Shown piece by piece: positions 52,453-60,926 of a stretch of DNA of 64,000 bases. How positions within the stretch are numbered: position 1 is the stretch's first letter; the number at the start of each line of letters is the position of its first letter. Below the pieces are notes generated by a model. The model saw only the letters and a program-made list of their open reading frames with translations. It was not told the DNA's origin and made no database searches. Where the stretch lies: NCBI GenBank assembly GCA_963786805.1, contig CAWBAK010000007.1, forward strand, positions 186,001 to 250,000, read 5' to 3'. The translations under genes and the position numbers were made by a program. This DNA is from CALGFI01 sp963786805. Lineage in GTDB: Bacteria; Actinomycetota; UBA4738; HRBIN12.

Positions 52453-53711
52453 GGCTCGGCGTCCAGCCATCCCGCCGCGCGCCCGTTGCGAGCGGCAACG
52501 AGACCGGCCGCGATCGACAGGGCGATGTCCTGCGGCCGTCTGCCGCCGAGATCGAGCCCGACGGGGGATCGGATCCTCGCCAGCGCGGCGTCGTCGAAGC
52601 CCATCGCTCGAAGGTCGTCGAGGTACGGAGCCACGTGGCGGCGGCTGCCCATCACCCCGAGGAAGCGCGCCGGCGAGCGAAGCACCTCCGCAAGCTGCTC
52701 GGCGACCCCAGGTGCGTCGTGATCGGTGAACACGACGTCGGTACCTTCGTCGATGTCGGCCTCGGCCATCGAGCTCACGACCGGTCCCGCCGCGCCGTCT
52801 TCGGCGGTCACGCGGTCCGCACGGGGCTCGACGAGCACGACCTCGTCACCGAGACGCGTGGCATGGCGACGGAGCTCGCGCGCGACGTCCGTCGCGGAGA
52901 CGACGACGAGCCGGGCTGCGACCTGAGGCGGCTCGAAGAAGACGAGCACCTCTCCACGCTCATGCCGGTACCGCCGGCTCTGCGGCTCGCCCGACGAGGC
53001 GATCTCTGCGGCATCGCGCACCGCCGCCTCGTCGAACTCCGCGCACCCGAGCGTCCCGCGGACCTCGCCGCCCGGCACGATCCGCATCGCGTTTCCGACC
53101 GCACACGGCGGTGACCCGACGACCTCGACCGCGCGCACCTCCACCCACGTTCGCCCGTTCTCCGAGCTCGCGTCGGGCACGACCCGTGCGGTGTCCGAGT
53201 GACCGGTCGGGTGCTCGCCGGTTCGACCTCGGAGCAGCTCGACGGCGTGGGGAAGCACGGGCATCGCGGCTTCGAGTCCCTCACGGACGCCCTTCGGGCT
53301 CCCGGGAAGGTTCACGATCAGCGTCGCGCCACGGCTTCCGGCGACCGCGCGCGAGAGCGCGGCCATCGGTGTCTTGGCAAGCCCGGCACGGCGCATGAGC
53401 TCGGCGAGACCGGGGGCCTCGCGGTCGACGACCGCCGTGGTCGCCTCCGGCGTGACGTCCCGAGGTCCGAAGCCCGTACCGCCGGTGGTGACGACGAGGC
53501 CGACGCCCGCACCATCGGAGAGCTCGCGCAGGATCCCTTCGATCAGCGCCCGCTCATCGGGCACGACGCGGCGCTCGACCACCTCGAAACCGCCACCCGC
53601 GAGCAGGGCCTCGGCGACATCGCCCGACTCGTCGTGACGCGTCCCGCGCACGACCCCGTCCGAAACGGTGACGACCGCTGCGGTCCGATCCCGGCCCTCC
53701 ACGCCCCTCAT
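52449..53711 (-). CDS. Mog/MoaB-like domain fused to XdhC family domains
   Basis: A 420-residue fusion. Residues 1-165 are a molybdopterin-binding Mog/MoaB domain (VVTVSDGVVRGTRHDESGD, VVTTGGTGFGPRDVTPEAT, ATLIVNLPGSPKGVREGL), the type that adenylates molybdopterin. From about 185 the protein matches XdhC/CoxI: an N-terminal part with GTLGCAEFDEAAV and a C-terminal Rossmann part with FLGVMGSRRHVAPYLDDL and GLDLGGRRPQDIALSIAAG. XdhC binds mature cofactor and inserts it into xanthine dehydrogenase-type enzymes. ATG 53711 is used; GTG 53702 is an alternative. It is divergent from the DUF6457-like and moaA genes. Confidence 0.85.
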   Translation of the reverse strand: MRGVEGRDRTAAVVTVSDGVVRGTRHDESGDVAEALLAGGGFEVVERRVVPDERALIEGILRELSDGAGVGLVVTTGGTGFGPRDVTPEATTAVVDREAPGLAELMRRAGLAKTPMAALSRAVAGSRGATLIVNLPGSPKGVREGLEAAMPVLPHAVELLRGRTGEHPTGHSDTARVVPDASSENGRTWVEVRAVEVVGSPPCAVGNAMRIVPGGEVRGTLGCAEFDEAAVRDAAEIASSGEPQSRRYRHERGEVLVFFEPPQVAARLVVVSATDVARELRRHATRLGDEVVLVEPRADRVTAEDGAAGPVVSSMAEADIDEGTDVVFTDHDAPGVAEQLAEVLRSPARFLGVMGSRRHVAPYLDDLRAMGFDDAALARIRSPVGLDLGGRRPQDIALSIAAGLVAARNGRAAGWLDAEP

Positions 53712-53778
53712 CCTGCCAGAAGGCGGCTGTACTACGGTTCGACCGTCCGCCCGGCCCGCGACAGGGAGGTTGGCACGC

Positions 53779-54045
53779 ATGGACGACTGGATCGACCAAC
53801 TCGCGGCGGCGCTCGGCGAGGAACCTCTTTCGCAGGAGGAGACGAACCGGCTCCTCGGCGTCGCTCGCGACGTCGCTCATCGTGTCGAGCGCAAGGTCAC
53901 ACCGCTCGCCGCCTTCCTCCTCGGCTCGGCGGTGGGTCGGACCGTCTCGGCGGGGGCCCCCAGATCGGAGGCGATGGCCGCCGCCCTGGAGACGCTCCGG
54001 TCGGCCCTGCCGGAAGGTGTGCCAGAGGACCGGCCGGAGGGCTAA
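53779..54045 (+). CDS. DUF6457-like small protein
   Basis: An 88-residue helical protein whose pattern (DWIDQLAAALGEEPLS, LLGVARDVAHRVERKVTPLA, AFLLGSAVGR) resembles the actinobacterial domain I recall as DUF6457. That domain occurs alone or fused to MobA, so a role in molybdenum cofactor assembly is plausible and fits the position next to moaA. The ATG at 53779 follows GGGAGGTTGGCACGC. Eighteen bases separate it from moaA, so the two probably share a transcript. Confidence 0.7.
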   Translation: MDDWIDQLAAALGEEPLSQEETNRLLGVARDVAHRVERKVTPLAAFLLGSAVGRTVSAGAPRSEAMAAALETLRSALPEGVPEDRPEG

Positions 54046-54062
54046 GGGTCGGAATCGGTACG

Positions 54063-55100
<1,038 letters not shown>

Positions 55101-55116
55101 CGCTCGCGCGAAAGGA

Positions 55117-55839
55117 TCAGCCGCGCGGTTCCGGTACGCCGGCGAGGCGAGCGAGCCCGGAGATCTTCTTCAAGACGAACCGCCGCCCGTCGCGTTCGAC
55201 GAACCCGCGGCGCTGCAGGTCGGAGATGATCCGCGTCACGTTCTCACGGCTGCCCCCGCACAGGCTGGCGAGGTCGGCATGCGTCACGATGGAGGGCACG
55301 ACGGCGCCGTCCCCCGGGAGGTCGTCCAGCGAGGGTGCCACGAGCTGGAGCAGACGCTTGGCGACCCGACCCTTGAGATCGAGGTAGAGCAGGTCGTCCA
55401 CGAACGACTCCGTCGCCTGCACCTGACGCGCGAGCGCCCGGAGGAGCGCCCTCGCGGCCGTTTCCTCGCCGCTCAGGAACGTGAGGAAGGCCTCACCGGG
55501 GGCCACCCAGACGGTGGATTCCTCCCGCGCCAGGGCGGAGGCGGTGCGAGGCATGTCGCCCAGCACGCCGAGCTCTCCGAAGAACTGGGGCGTATCCAGC
55601 GTGGTGTGGAGCTGCCGCTGCCCACCCGTCGACAGCGAACTGATCTCGATCCGGCCTTCGACCAGGAAGAACACGTCGGGGGCGTCGTCGCCCTGGTGGA
55701 ACAGGTAGGTCCCCCGGCGGTAGGACCTCACGTTCCCGCGCTGGTCCAGCGCCGAGATCACCTCGGGTCCCGCGCCTGCGAACAGCGGCGTGGTCGCCAT
55801 CATCGCCTCGAGCCCGCTCGCCCCGACCCTCGCCATCAT
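55117..55839 (-). CDS. CRP/FNR-family transcriptional regulator
   Basis: A 240-residue regulator. The N-terminal cyclic-nucleotide-binding domain has the phosphate-binding cassette FFGELGVLGDMPRTASAL with the Glu and Arg expected for cAMP-type ligands. The C-terminal winged helix has VTHADLASLCGGSRENVTRIISDLQRRGF, whose recognition helix (SRENVTRI) resembles CRP. No cysteine cluster of the FNR type is seen. The ATG at 55839 lies five bases after TACCCT (ATG 55836 is eight). It is the last gene in a same-strand cluster with the cNMP-domain protease, and CRP-type palindromes lie upstream in that cluster. Confidence 0.9.
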   Translation of the reverse strand: MMARVGASGLEAMMATTPLFAGAGPEVISALDQRGNVRSYRRGTYLFHQGDDAPDVFFLVEGRIEISSLSTGGQRQLHTTLDTPQFFGELGVLGDMPRTASALAREESTVWVAPGEAFLTFLSGEETAARALLRALARQVQATESFVDDLLYLDLKGRVAKRLLQLVAPSLDDLPGDGAVVPSIVTHADLASLCGGSRENVTRIISDLQRRGFVERDGRRFVLKKISGLARLAGVPEPRG

Positions 55840-55887
55840 CGTCAAGGGTAAGTTACGCGCTCGCGCTGGGGCGAGTCCGGACGCGAA

Positions 55888-55914
55888 CGAGGCCCGGGAT
55901 AGACCCGGGCCTCG
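55888..55914 (-). terminator. Hairpin terminator after the 40-residue gene
   Basis: CGAGGCCCGGG (55888-55898), loop ATAGA, CCCGGGCCTCG (55904-55914): a perfect 11-bp stem 21 bases past the stop of the small gene. It would separate that gene from the CRP-like regulator gene. Confidence 0.75.
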
Positions 55915-55935
55915 TCCTGCAAGATCTGGGAGGGG

Positions 55936-56058
55936 CTACTTCGCCGCCTTCCGCATCCTCTTCTGCTTCCGCTTCGTCACCCGCGTCGCGGCCTCCGTCG
56001 ACGCCCTCTTCGCGGTCGACTTCGTCGCCTTCTTCGGCGTGATCTTCTTCTCCGCCAC
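55936..56058 (-). CDS. 40-residue Lys/Arg-rich protein
   Basis: A 40-residue, very basic protein (opening VAEKKITPKKATKS, closing KRKQKRMRKAAK). I do not recognise it; the composition resembles histone-like or ribosome-associated small proteins. It is well supported as a gene by a strong ribosome-binding site (GGGGAGGTGA nine bases before GTG 56058), its own terminator at 55888-55914, and a 157-base upstream region with three CRP-type palindromes. It lies between the CRP-like regulator and a small zinc protein. It could be a nucleoid- or RNA-binding peptide, or a substrate of the neighbouring protease. Confidence 0.7.
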   Translation of the reverse strand: MAEKKITPKKATKSTAKRASTEAATRVTKRKQKRMRKAAK

Positions 56059-56157
56059 CTGGTTCACCTCCCCTTTCGCGCTCTTTGAGTCATCTCTTTG
56101 ACCCACCAGGGTCACAACCACACGCGGACATCGTGCGCCCCTGGGACCTGGAAGCGG

Positions 56158-56220
56158 TGTGTCGCGCGTCACGAGACCGGAGGTGACCTCGGTCACCGAG
56201 TCGATGTGACGACCGTCACA
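56158..56220. promoter_or_regulatory. Three phased CRP-type palindromes
   Basis: 56205-56220 is TGTGA-CGACCG-TCACA, the exact CRP core. 56182-56197 is GGTGA-CCTCGG-TCACC. 56158-56173 is TGTGT-CGCGCG-TCACG. Centres are 23-24 bases apart, about two helical turns. They lie 100-162 bases upstream of the 40-residue gene; the first overlaps the 3' end of the zinc protein gene. The CRP-like regulator encoded at 55117-55839 is the natural candidate to bind them. Confidence 0.6.
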
Positions 56221-56434
56221 CTTCCTGGTCGAGCTCGGGCAGGGGTACCGGGTCGGGCCGGGGTGTGCACGCTCCGCAGTAGAGGGCATCCTCCACGACG
56301 AGCGCCCTGCGAACGTCCCCGGTCTTGAAGAGCTCGAGCACGAAGGGCATGGTCTCGACATGATCCGCACAGATCCCTCGACCACAGAAGCGGCAGCTCC
56401 CGACCGCGGTCTTGCGGCAATGCCAGCAGTCCAT
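56216..56434 (-). CDS. Small zinc-binding (B-box-like) protein
   Basis: A 72-residue protein rich in paired cysteines: CWHC (3-6), CRFC (14-17), CADH (22-25) and CGAC (53-56). The spacing resembles a treble-clef or B-box zinc finger with two metal sites. There is no signal peptide or membrane span. It starts 17 bases after the stop of the cNMP-domain protease gene and is probably co-transcribed with it. I recall no function for this family; a protein-protein contact or redox-sensing role is possible. Confidence 0.7.
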   Translation of the reverse strand: MDCWHCRKTAVGSCRFCGRGICADHVETMPFVLELFKTGDVRRALVVEDALYCGACTPRPDPVPLPELDQEV

Positions 56435-56451
56435 CCTCGATCCCTCCGTCG

Positions 56452-58776
56452 TCAGTGTTGCGAGGTTCGCTCGGTCGGCGCCGCCGAAACGACCCCGCGG
56501 CGGAACGCAGCCGCCACGACGCCGTCGAACGCCTCCCGGTCCAGGCGAAACGCCCGCACCGGGGTTCGGGCGATCACCGAAGCGGTCCGGGGGATGCTCA
56601 TCAGCAGCGCCAGCTCCCCGAAGTGCGAGCCCGGCCCCATCGTACGGACAAGCTCGTCTCCTTGGACCACGTCGGCCTGCCCGGACCCGATCACGTAGAA
56701 GAAGTCTCCCTCGGCGCCCTCCTCGACGACCGCCGTGTCAGGAGGCACGTTGATCCACTCTCCGTGCTCGAGGAGCTCGGCGACGTCCGCGGAGCCCAGC
56801 GATGCGAAGGGCTTCAGCTGCCTGATCTCGGCGGCCTGCTGCAGGGTGGGGGCGAATTCCGGTACGTGGAGCATGTCGCTGAGGAGCCGGTCGAACGTGC
56901 TCTCGTCGACCTCGAACAGCTCGGCGTCCTCGACCGGCCGGACGGTGGCCGAGCGAACGGAGCCGTCCACGAGGCCGAGCTCCCCGAAGGTCTCCCCGCG
57001 GCCGATCGTGCGGATCACGCGCTCCTTGCCCGTCTGCTCGTCCTCCTCGATGACATTGAGGGATCCCTTCCGCACGACGTAGAACGCGATCGGGCGCTCA
57101 CCCTGGCGGAAGACAGGCTTTCCCGCCGGATAGCGTTTGAGCGACACGCGGCCGGCGAGCTCGGACAGGACGTCCTCCGGGAGGTCGTCGAACATCGGCG
57201 AGCCGTCGATGAGCTGGGCCGCCTCGACGCGCCAGCCCGTCTGGAGCCGGAAGCGGATGGAATCGACCACCCCACTCACCTTCCTCACGATGGACCGTCC
57301 GAGGGTGATCGAGCCGCGCAGCACCGGGCCCAGGATGAAGAGCCCGAGCGCCACCAGGAACACCCGGCCGAGCGTGCCGCCGTTCCACAGGCGGGAGATC
57401 AGGCCGCCGAAGATCGTCTTCCAGAAGAAGAGGGCCGTGAACACGGACAGGATCGTGAACGCGACGCCGAGGAAGCCGTAGAGCGCCAAACCCATCTCCT
57501 GCTTCGTGATGCGTTCGCGGCCGCGGAGCTTGCGCCACAGGTCGTAGCGGATGAAACGGAGCGACCGGGGACGCAGGTCGGGAACCTGGATGACGTCCGC
57601 GAGGATGAAGTAGCCGTCGAGCTCGAGCATCGGCACGAGGTTCATGAAGATGACGAAGTAGTTCAGGACCGCCCAGGTGTAGAGGAACGGCGAGACGGGT
57701 GACTCCGGGAACGCCCAGATGAAGATCGCCGCCGCTCCCGAGACGACGAGCTCGGCATAGGGCCCGGCGGCGGCTTGGACGATCCGCTGCCGCCGGTCGA
57801 GCATCAGCACCTCGGAGGACTCGACGTAGAAGACCGGCGACCCGAAATAGAGCATGAAACCGGCGCTCTTCACCTTGCGGCCGTAGTGGACGAGCACGAC
57901 CGCGTGGCCAAGCTCATGGATGAAGGTCAGGACGTAGTCCATCCCCAGCAGGACGAACGTCTGGATCGCCAGCGAGTCTCCCCCGAGCACGAACCGGTGA
58001 CTCTGGACGGTCGCGAAGAAGGCGACGAGCCCGACCGCAGCGATGAGGGTGGTGGTGGCCGCCACCGCGGGACGGAAGAAGTGCCGAAGCAAGTGACGGT
58101 ACATCCACTCCACGAGTCGATGCGCACCCGCCCAGTCGATCGACAGGGTCTTCACGAACTCCCGGGCCTTCGCTCGCGTGCGCGAGACGGGATCGGCCGC
58201 CTCTTTGACCATCTCCCGAACGTCCACGAACCGATCCGTGAGGAAGTTCCCCTGACGGAGCTCGCGCACCAGGTCCGCGACGCCGTCGAGCTCCATGTCG
58301 CCGGACTCCTGGAAACGCTCGACGACGATCTGCCTCACCGTTCGCGTCCCGTCCATCAGTGGCAGCAGCGGGACGTCGCCGATCTCGAGCTGGTAGTGCA
58401 GGAGATCCGTCGGGTTCGCGATCATCGCGTAGTCGTTGCCCCACCGAAGGCTGAAGGTCTTCACCTCGACGTCCGAACGGACCTCGGGCCGGTATTCGGT
58501 CGGGTCGACCCGCTCGGCGAGGGCTTCCCAGAGGCCGTGCCCATCCTCGTCGGCCGCGGCTTCCTCCATCCGCGCCGCGAGCGTGGCATACAGGCCCGTC
58601 GGGCCTGCCGGCCCGGACCCTTCGGGCGACGCGACCGGGCGATCGTCCTTCAGTCGACCCTGAACGGCGGCGTACACGGACACTCGGGGTACGGCGCGGC
58701 GGCGGGAGGCGTAGAGGTTGCCGACGAATGCTCCCGCGATCAGCACGAGGGCGATGGTCGCGAGGACGGCCTCCAC
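56452..58776 (-). CDS. M50 site-2-protease-like protein with PqqD-like and two cNMP-binding domains
   Basis: A 774-residue membrane protein. Residues 1-20 form a membrane span; about 108-182 resemble a PqqD-like winged helix (LLHYQLEIGDVPLLPLMDG). Membrane segments from about 235 to 490 hold the protease: zinc motif HELGH at 287-291 and the third-ligand motif LDGYF at 386-390. Two cyclic-nucleotide-binding domains follow at about 528-632 and 650-755; the second has the full phosphate cassette FGELALLMSIPRTASV, while the first has Val where Pro is usual. The GTG at 58776 gives the start, with a CRP-type palindrome 36 bases upstream. It probably cleaves a membrane or small protein in response to cAMP or a similar ligand. 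Confidence 0.85.
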   Translation of the reverse strand: MEAVLATIALVLIAGAFVGNLYASRRRAVPRVSVYAAVQGRLKDDRPVASPEGSGPAGPTGLYATLAARMEEAAADEDGHGLWEALAERVDPTEYRPEVRSDVEVKTFSLRWGNDYAMIANPTDLLHYQLEIGDVPLLPLMDGTRTVRQIVVERFQESGDMELDGVADLVRELRQGNFLTDRFVDVREMVKEAADPVSRTRAKAREFVKTLSIDWAGAHRLVEWMYRHLLRHFFRPAVAATTTLIAAVGLVAFFATVQSHRFVLGGDSLAIQTFVLLGMDYVLTFIHELGHAVVLVHYGRKVKSAGFMLYFGSPVFYVESSEVLMLDRRQRIVQAAAGPYAELVVSGAAAIFIWAFPESPVSPFLYTWAVLNYFVIFMNLVPMLELDGYFILADVIQVPDLRPRSLRFIRYDLWRKLRGRERITKQEMGLALYGFLGVAFTILSVFTALFFWKTIFGGLISRLWNGGTLGRVFLVALGLFILGPVLRGSITLGRSIVRKVSGVVDSIRFRLQTGWRVEAAQLIDGSPMFDDLPEDVLSELAGRVSLKRYPAGKPVFRQGERPIAFYVVRKGSLNVIEEDEQTGKERVIRTIGRGETFGELGLVDGSVRSATVRPVEDAELFEVDESTFDRLLSDMLHVPEFAPTLQQAAEIRQLKPFASLGSADVAELLEHGEWINVPPDTAVVEEGAEGDFFYVIGSGQADVVQGDELVRTMGPGSHFGELALLMSIPRTASVIARTPVRAFRLDREAFDGVVAAAFRRGVVSAAPTERTSQH

Positions 58777-58811
58777 CGGCGCATCTTCGACCCGTGCTCC
58801 CGCTGGTGCAA

Positions 58812-58827
58812 CGTGACCGGCGTCACG
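58812..58827. promoter_or_regulatory. CRP-type palindrome upstream of the cNMP-domain protease
   Basis: CGTGAC-CGGC-GTCACG, a perfect dyad with the GTGA-N6-TCAC core, centred about 44 bases before the protease start and about 87 before the divergent 62-residue gene. It matches the sites at 56158-56220. Confidence 0.55.
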
Positions 58828-58906
58828 CCGCGTCGGTACGGCCGGTCACTCTCGTATTCCGTGCCTGCGGCTACCGTCGCCCGGGGATCGACGAGGAGGG
58901 CAACCG

Positions 58907-59095
58907 ATGAACGCAGACGTCCAGATCCTGGCCGGGGAGCTCCCGAACCACCGGGTTCACGACCTGATGCGTGAGGCCGAGGCCGAGCGGCTGGCCCGGA
59001 CGACACGCCGGGCGCGGCTCGCGGACCGCCACGGCGCAAGTCGCAGGTTCGCGCAGGCGGCCACGGCCGCCGTCGTGTGGCCGGTCAGGTCCTGA
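58907..59095 (+). CDS. Small conserved actinobacterial-type protein
   Basis: A 62-residue protein, helical and Arg/Ala-rich (NHRVHDLMREAEAERLARTTRR). Similar short proteins with an EAEAxRLAR segment are common in actinobacteria but have no known function to me. The gene is supported by a strong ribosome-binding site, GAGGAGGG, six bases before ATG 58907. It is divergent from the cNMP-domain protease and converges with the PrmC-like gene. Confidence 0.6.
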   Translation: MNADVQILAGELPNHRVHDLMREAEAERLARTTRRARLADRHGASRRFAQAATAAVVWPVRS

Positions 59096-59102
59096 GGCGC
59101 CG

Positions 59103-59975
59103 TCAGGGCCAGCGGCCGACCATGACGCGGGTGACCTTGAACCCTTGGTCCACCGTGCTCCGCACGTCGGTGAACCCGCCCTTGCGCATCACGCTTGCGA
59201 CCGCGCGAGAGCGATCCGGACTCACCTCGATCAGGAGCCAACCCCCCGGCTTCAACCACTCGCCCGCCTCGGACGCCGTGCGCCCGATCAGCCCGAGTCC
59301 ATCGACGCTTCGGTCGCTCAGCGTGTGGGCGGGTTCCCAGCGACGGATCTCGTCCGGTAGGTCGCGAAGCTCACCCTTCGGTACGTAGGGAGGGTGCAGC
59401 GTCACGACGTCCACTCGCCCCTTGAGCTCCGAGGGGACACCGCCGAACAGATCACCGACCCCGAAGGTCGCTCGCAGTCTCAGCGCGGCCGCGTTCCGGC
59501 GAGCGACGCGAACCGCGTTCGCCGAGATGTCCGTTCCGAAGGCTCGAACGCCGGGCACCTCGTTCGCGGCAGCGAGGGCGATCGTCCCGCCACCCGTCGC
59601 CACGTCGACGAGGATCGGCCTTCGGCGCCGGCGGAGCCTGCGGATGGCCTGCTCCGCAAGGAACTCCGACGAGTCGCGCGGCACGAAGACGCCGGGTCGA
59701 GCCCCGATCTCCATCCCGCGGAAGACCGCGAACCCCTTGATCAACTGCACGGGTTCGCCCTTGACGCGGCGGTCGACCATCCGCTCGAACCTCCGGCGGG
59801 CGGGGGCGGGCACCGGAAGTTCGCGGTCGAGCTCGTCGGTGCCGAGCTCGATATCGAGGGCGTGGGCGAGGAGGTCTTCGGCTTCGATCAGCTCGCGGTC
59901 GCGCTGCCAGTGATCGATCGCCGACGAGGCCGTCATCCGGTGGACGGCTCGGTCAAGGAGTTCCCCGACGTTCAC
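59103..59975 (-). CDS. PrmC/HemK-like methyltransferase with HPPY motif
   Basis: A 290-residue class I methyltransferase with the layout of PrmC: an N-terminal helical domain (to about residue 85), then VFVPRDSSEFLAEQA in place of the usual IPRPETE block, motif I VDVATGGGTIALAAA (123-137), and the catalytic region TLHPPYVPKGE. The NPPY motif that binds the target glutamine amide is HPPY here (194-197). It may therefore act on another substrate or be inactive as a release-factor methyltransferase. GTG 59975 has TACCGT eight bases upstream, so it may be leaderless. It is divergent from the GroES-like gene. Confidence 0.82.
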   Translation of the reverse strand: MNVGELLDRAVHRMTASSAIDHWQRDRELIEAEDLLAHALDIELGTDELDRELPVPAPARRRFERMVDRRVKGEPVQLIKGFAVFRGMEIGARPGVFVPRDSSEFLAEQAIRRLRRRRRPILVDVATGGGTIALAAANEVPGVRAFGTDISANAVRVARRNAAALRLRATFGVGDLFGGVPSELKGRVDVVTLHPPYVPKGELRDLPDEIRRWEPAHTLSDRSVDGLGLIGRTASEAGEWLKPGGWLLIEVSPDRSRAVASVMRKGGFTDVRSTVDQGFKVTRVMVGRWP

Positions 59976-60030
59976 GGGCGAGGACGGTACCAGGGTCCGT
60001 GTCCGACCACCGCCGTGGGACAATCGAACG

Positions 60031-60393
60031 ATGGCGAAAGCCACGGCCCCGAAGTCGCGGACGCGGCGCACATCCGCTCCCGAGATCCGCCTGACCGGCG
60101 ACCGCATCGTCGTTGGGGAACCGGACGACGGGGAGCGCAAGACGCGTGGCGGTCTGCTGATCCCGGCGACCGCCGCCCAAGCTCCCAAGCGCTGCGTCTG
60201 GGGGAAGGTCACGCTCGTGGGCCCCGACGTGCGATCGGTGAAGACCGGCGACCGCATCCTCTACCTGCCACAGGCGGGCCTGGAGGTCGAGCTCGACGGC
60301 CGCGAGTGCCTGCTCCTCCGCGAGCGAGACGTGCAGGCGGTGTCCTCGCCTCCTGCGGCCGGCAAGGAACGGGAGCCGGGGCAGTACCTCTAG
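60031..60393 (+). CDS. GroES-like co-chaperonin family protein
   Basis: A 120-residue Cpn10-like protein. The GroES beta-barrel pattern is visible: LTGDRIVVGEPDDGERKTRGGLLIPAT, the mobile-loop position, then GKVTLVGPDVRSVKTGDRILYLPQAGLEVELDG. It has a basic N-terminal extension (KATAPKSRTRRTS) and a C-terminal tail not found in GroES. No groEL lies nearby. It may be a divergent paralogue rather than the housekeeping co-chaperonin. GACAAT six bases before ATG 60031 suggests a leaderless start. Confidence 0.78.
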   Translation: MAKATAPKSRTRRTSAPEIRLTGDRIVVGEPDDGERKTRGGLLIPATAAQAPKRCVWGKVTLVGPDVRSVKTGDRILYLPQAGLEVELDGRECLLLRERDVQAVSSPPAAGKEREPGQYL

Positions 60394-60420
60394 CGCAGAT
60401 CGCTGGGCCGCGGGCCCTCG

Positions 60421-60822
60421 CTAGCCCGTGAGGAACGAGAGTCGGACGCGACGGACGTCGTTGTCCCGGTTCGGATCGACCAGCACGATCCGCTGCCACG
60501 TGCCGAGGACAACTCGGCCGCCGTCCACCGCGAGCACCAGCGACGGCGACACGAGCACCGGCAGCAGATGGTCGCCGCCGTGGCCGGACGAGCCGTGTCG
60601 GTGCAGGTATCGGTCGTCGCGCGGCAGGAGCCGCTCGAGCAGTTCCTCGAGATCTGCCTCGGACCCCGAGCCCGTCTCCATGAGGGCAACACCGGCGGTC
60701 GCGTGGGGAACGAAGACGTGAAGCAACCCATCGCGTCCAGAAGCCGCGAATGCCTCGACGCGCTCGGTGAGGTCGACGACCCGGCGTCCCTGAGTCCCGA
60801 CGGTGAATTCCTCGACCTGCAC
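60421..60822 (-). CDS. YjbQ family protein
   Basis: A 133-residue member of the YjbQ/UPF0047 family. The conserved histidines are in VFVPHATAGVALMETG and in DRYLHRHGSSGHGGDHLLPVL; the end block is GTWQRIVLVDPNRDND. The family fold is well conserved, and thiamin phosphate synthase activity has been reported for some members, but the main role is not settled. GTG 60822 follows GGGAGG with six bases between. It converges with the GroES-like gene. Confidence 0.88.
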   Translation of the reverse strand: MQVEEFTVGTQGRRVVDLTERVEAFAASGRDGLLHVFVPHATAGVALMETGSGSEADLEELLERLLPRDDRYLHRHGSSGHGGDHLLPVLVSPSLVLAVDGGRVVLGTWQRIVLVDPNRDNDVRRVRLSFLTG

Positions 60823-60902
60823 GGGCACCCTCCCGGATGGTCTTCGAGAGCGGATTGTCGTCGAAGGATCGCTTGGTCGCACTGAGCACTTGACGGAACC
60901 GG

Positions 60903-60918
60903 TGTAATCATGTAATCA
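60903..60918 (+). repeat. Tandem TGTAATCA pair upstream of a hypothetical gene
   Basis: TGTAATCA occurs twice with no gap (60903-60910, 60911-60918), eight bases before the ATG at 60927. The second copy may include the -10 element (TAATCA). A head-to-tail 8-bp repeat over a promoter is a typical operator layout, possibly for autoregulation. Confidence 0.5.
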
Positions 60919-60926
60919 TTCAGCCC

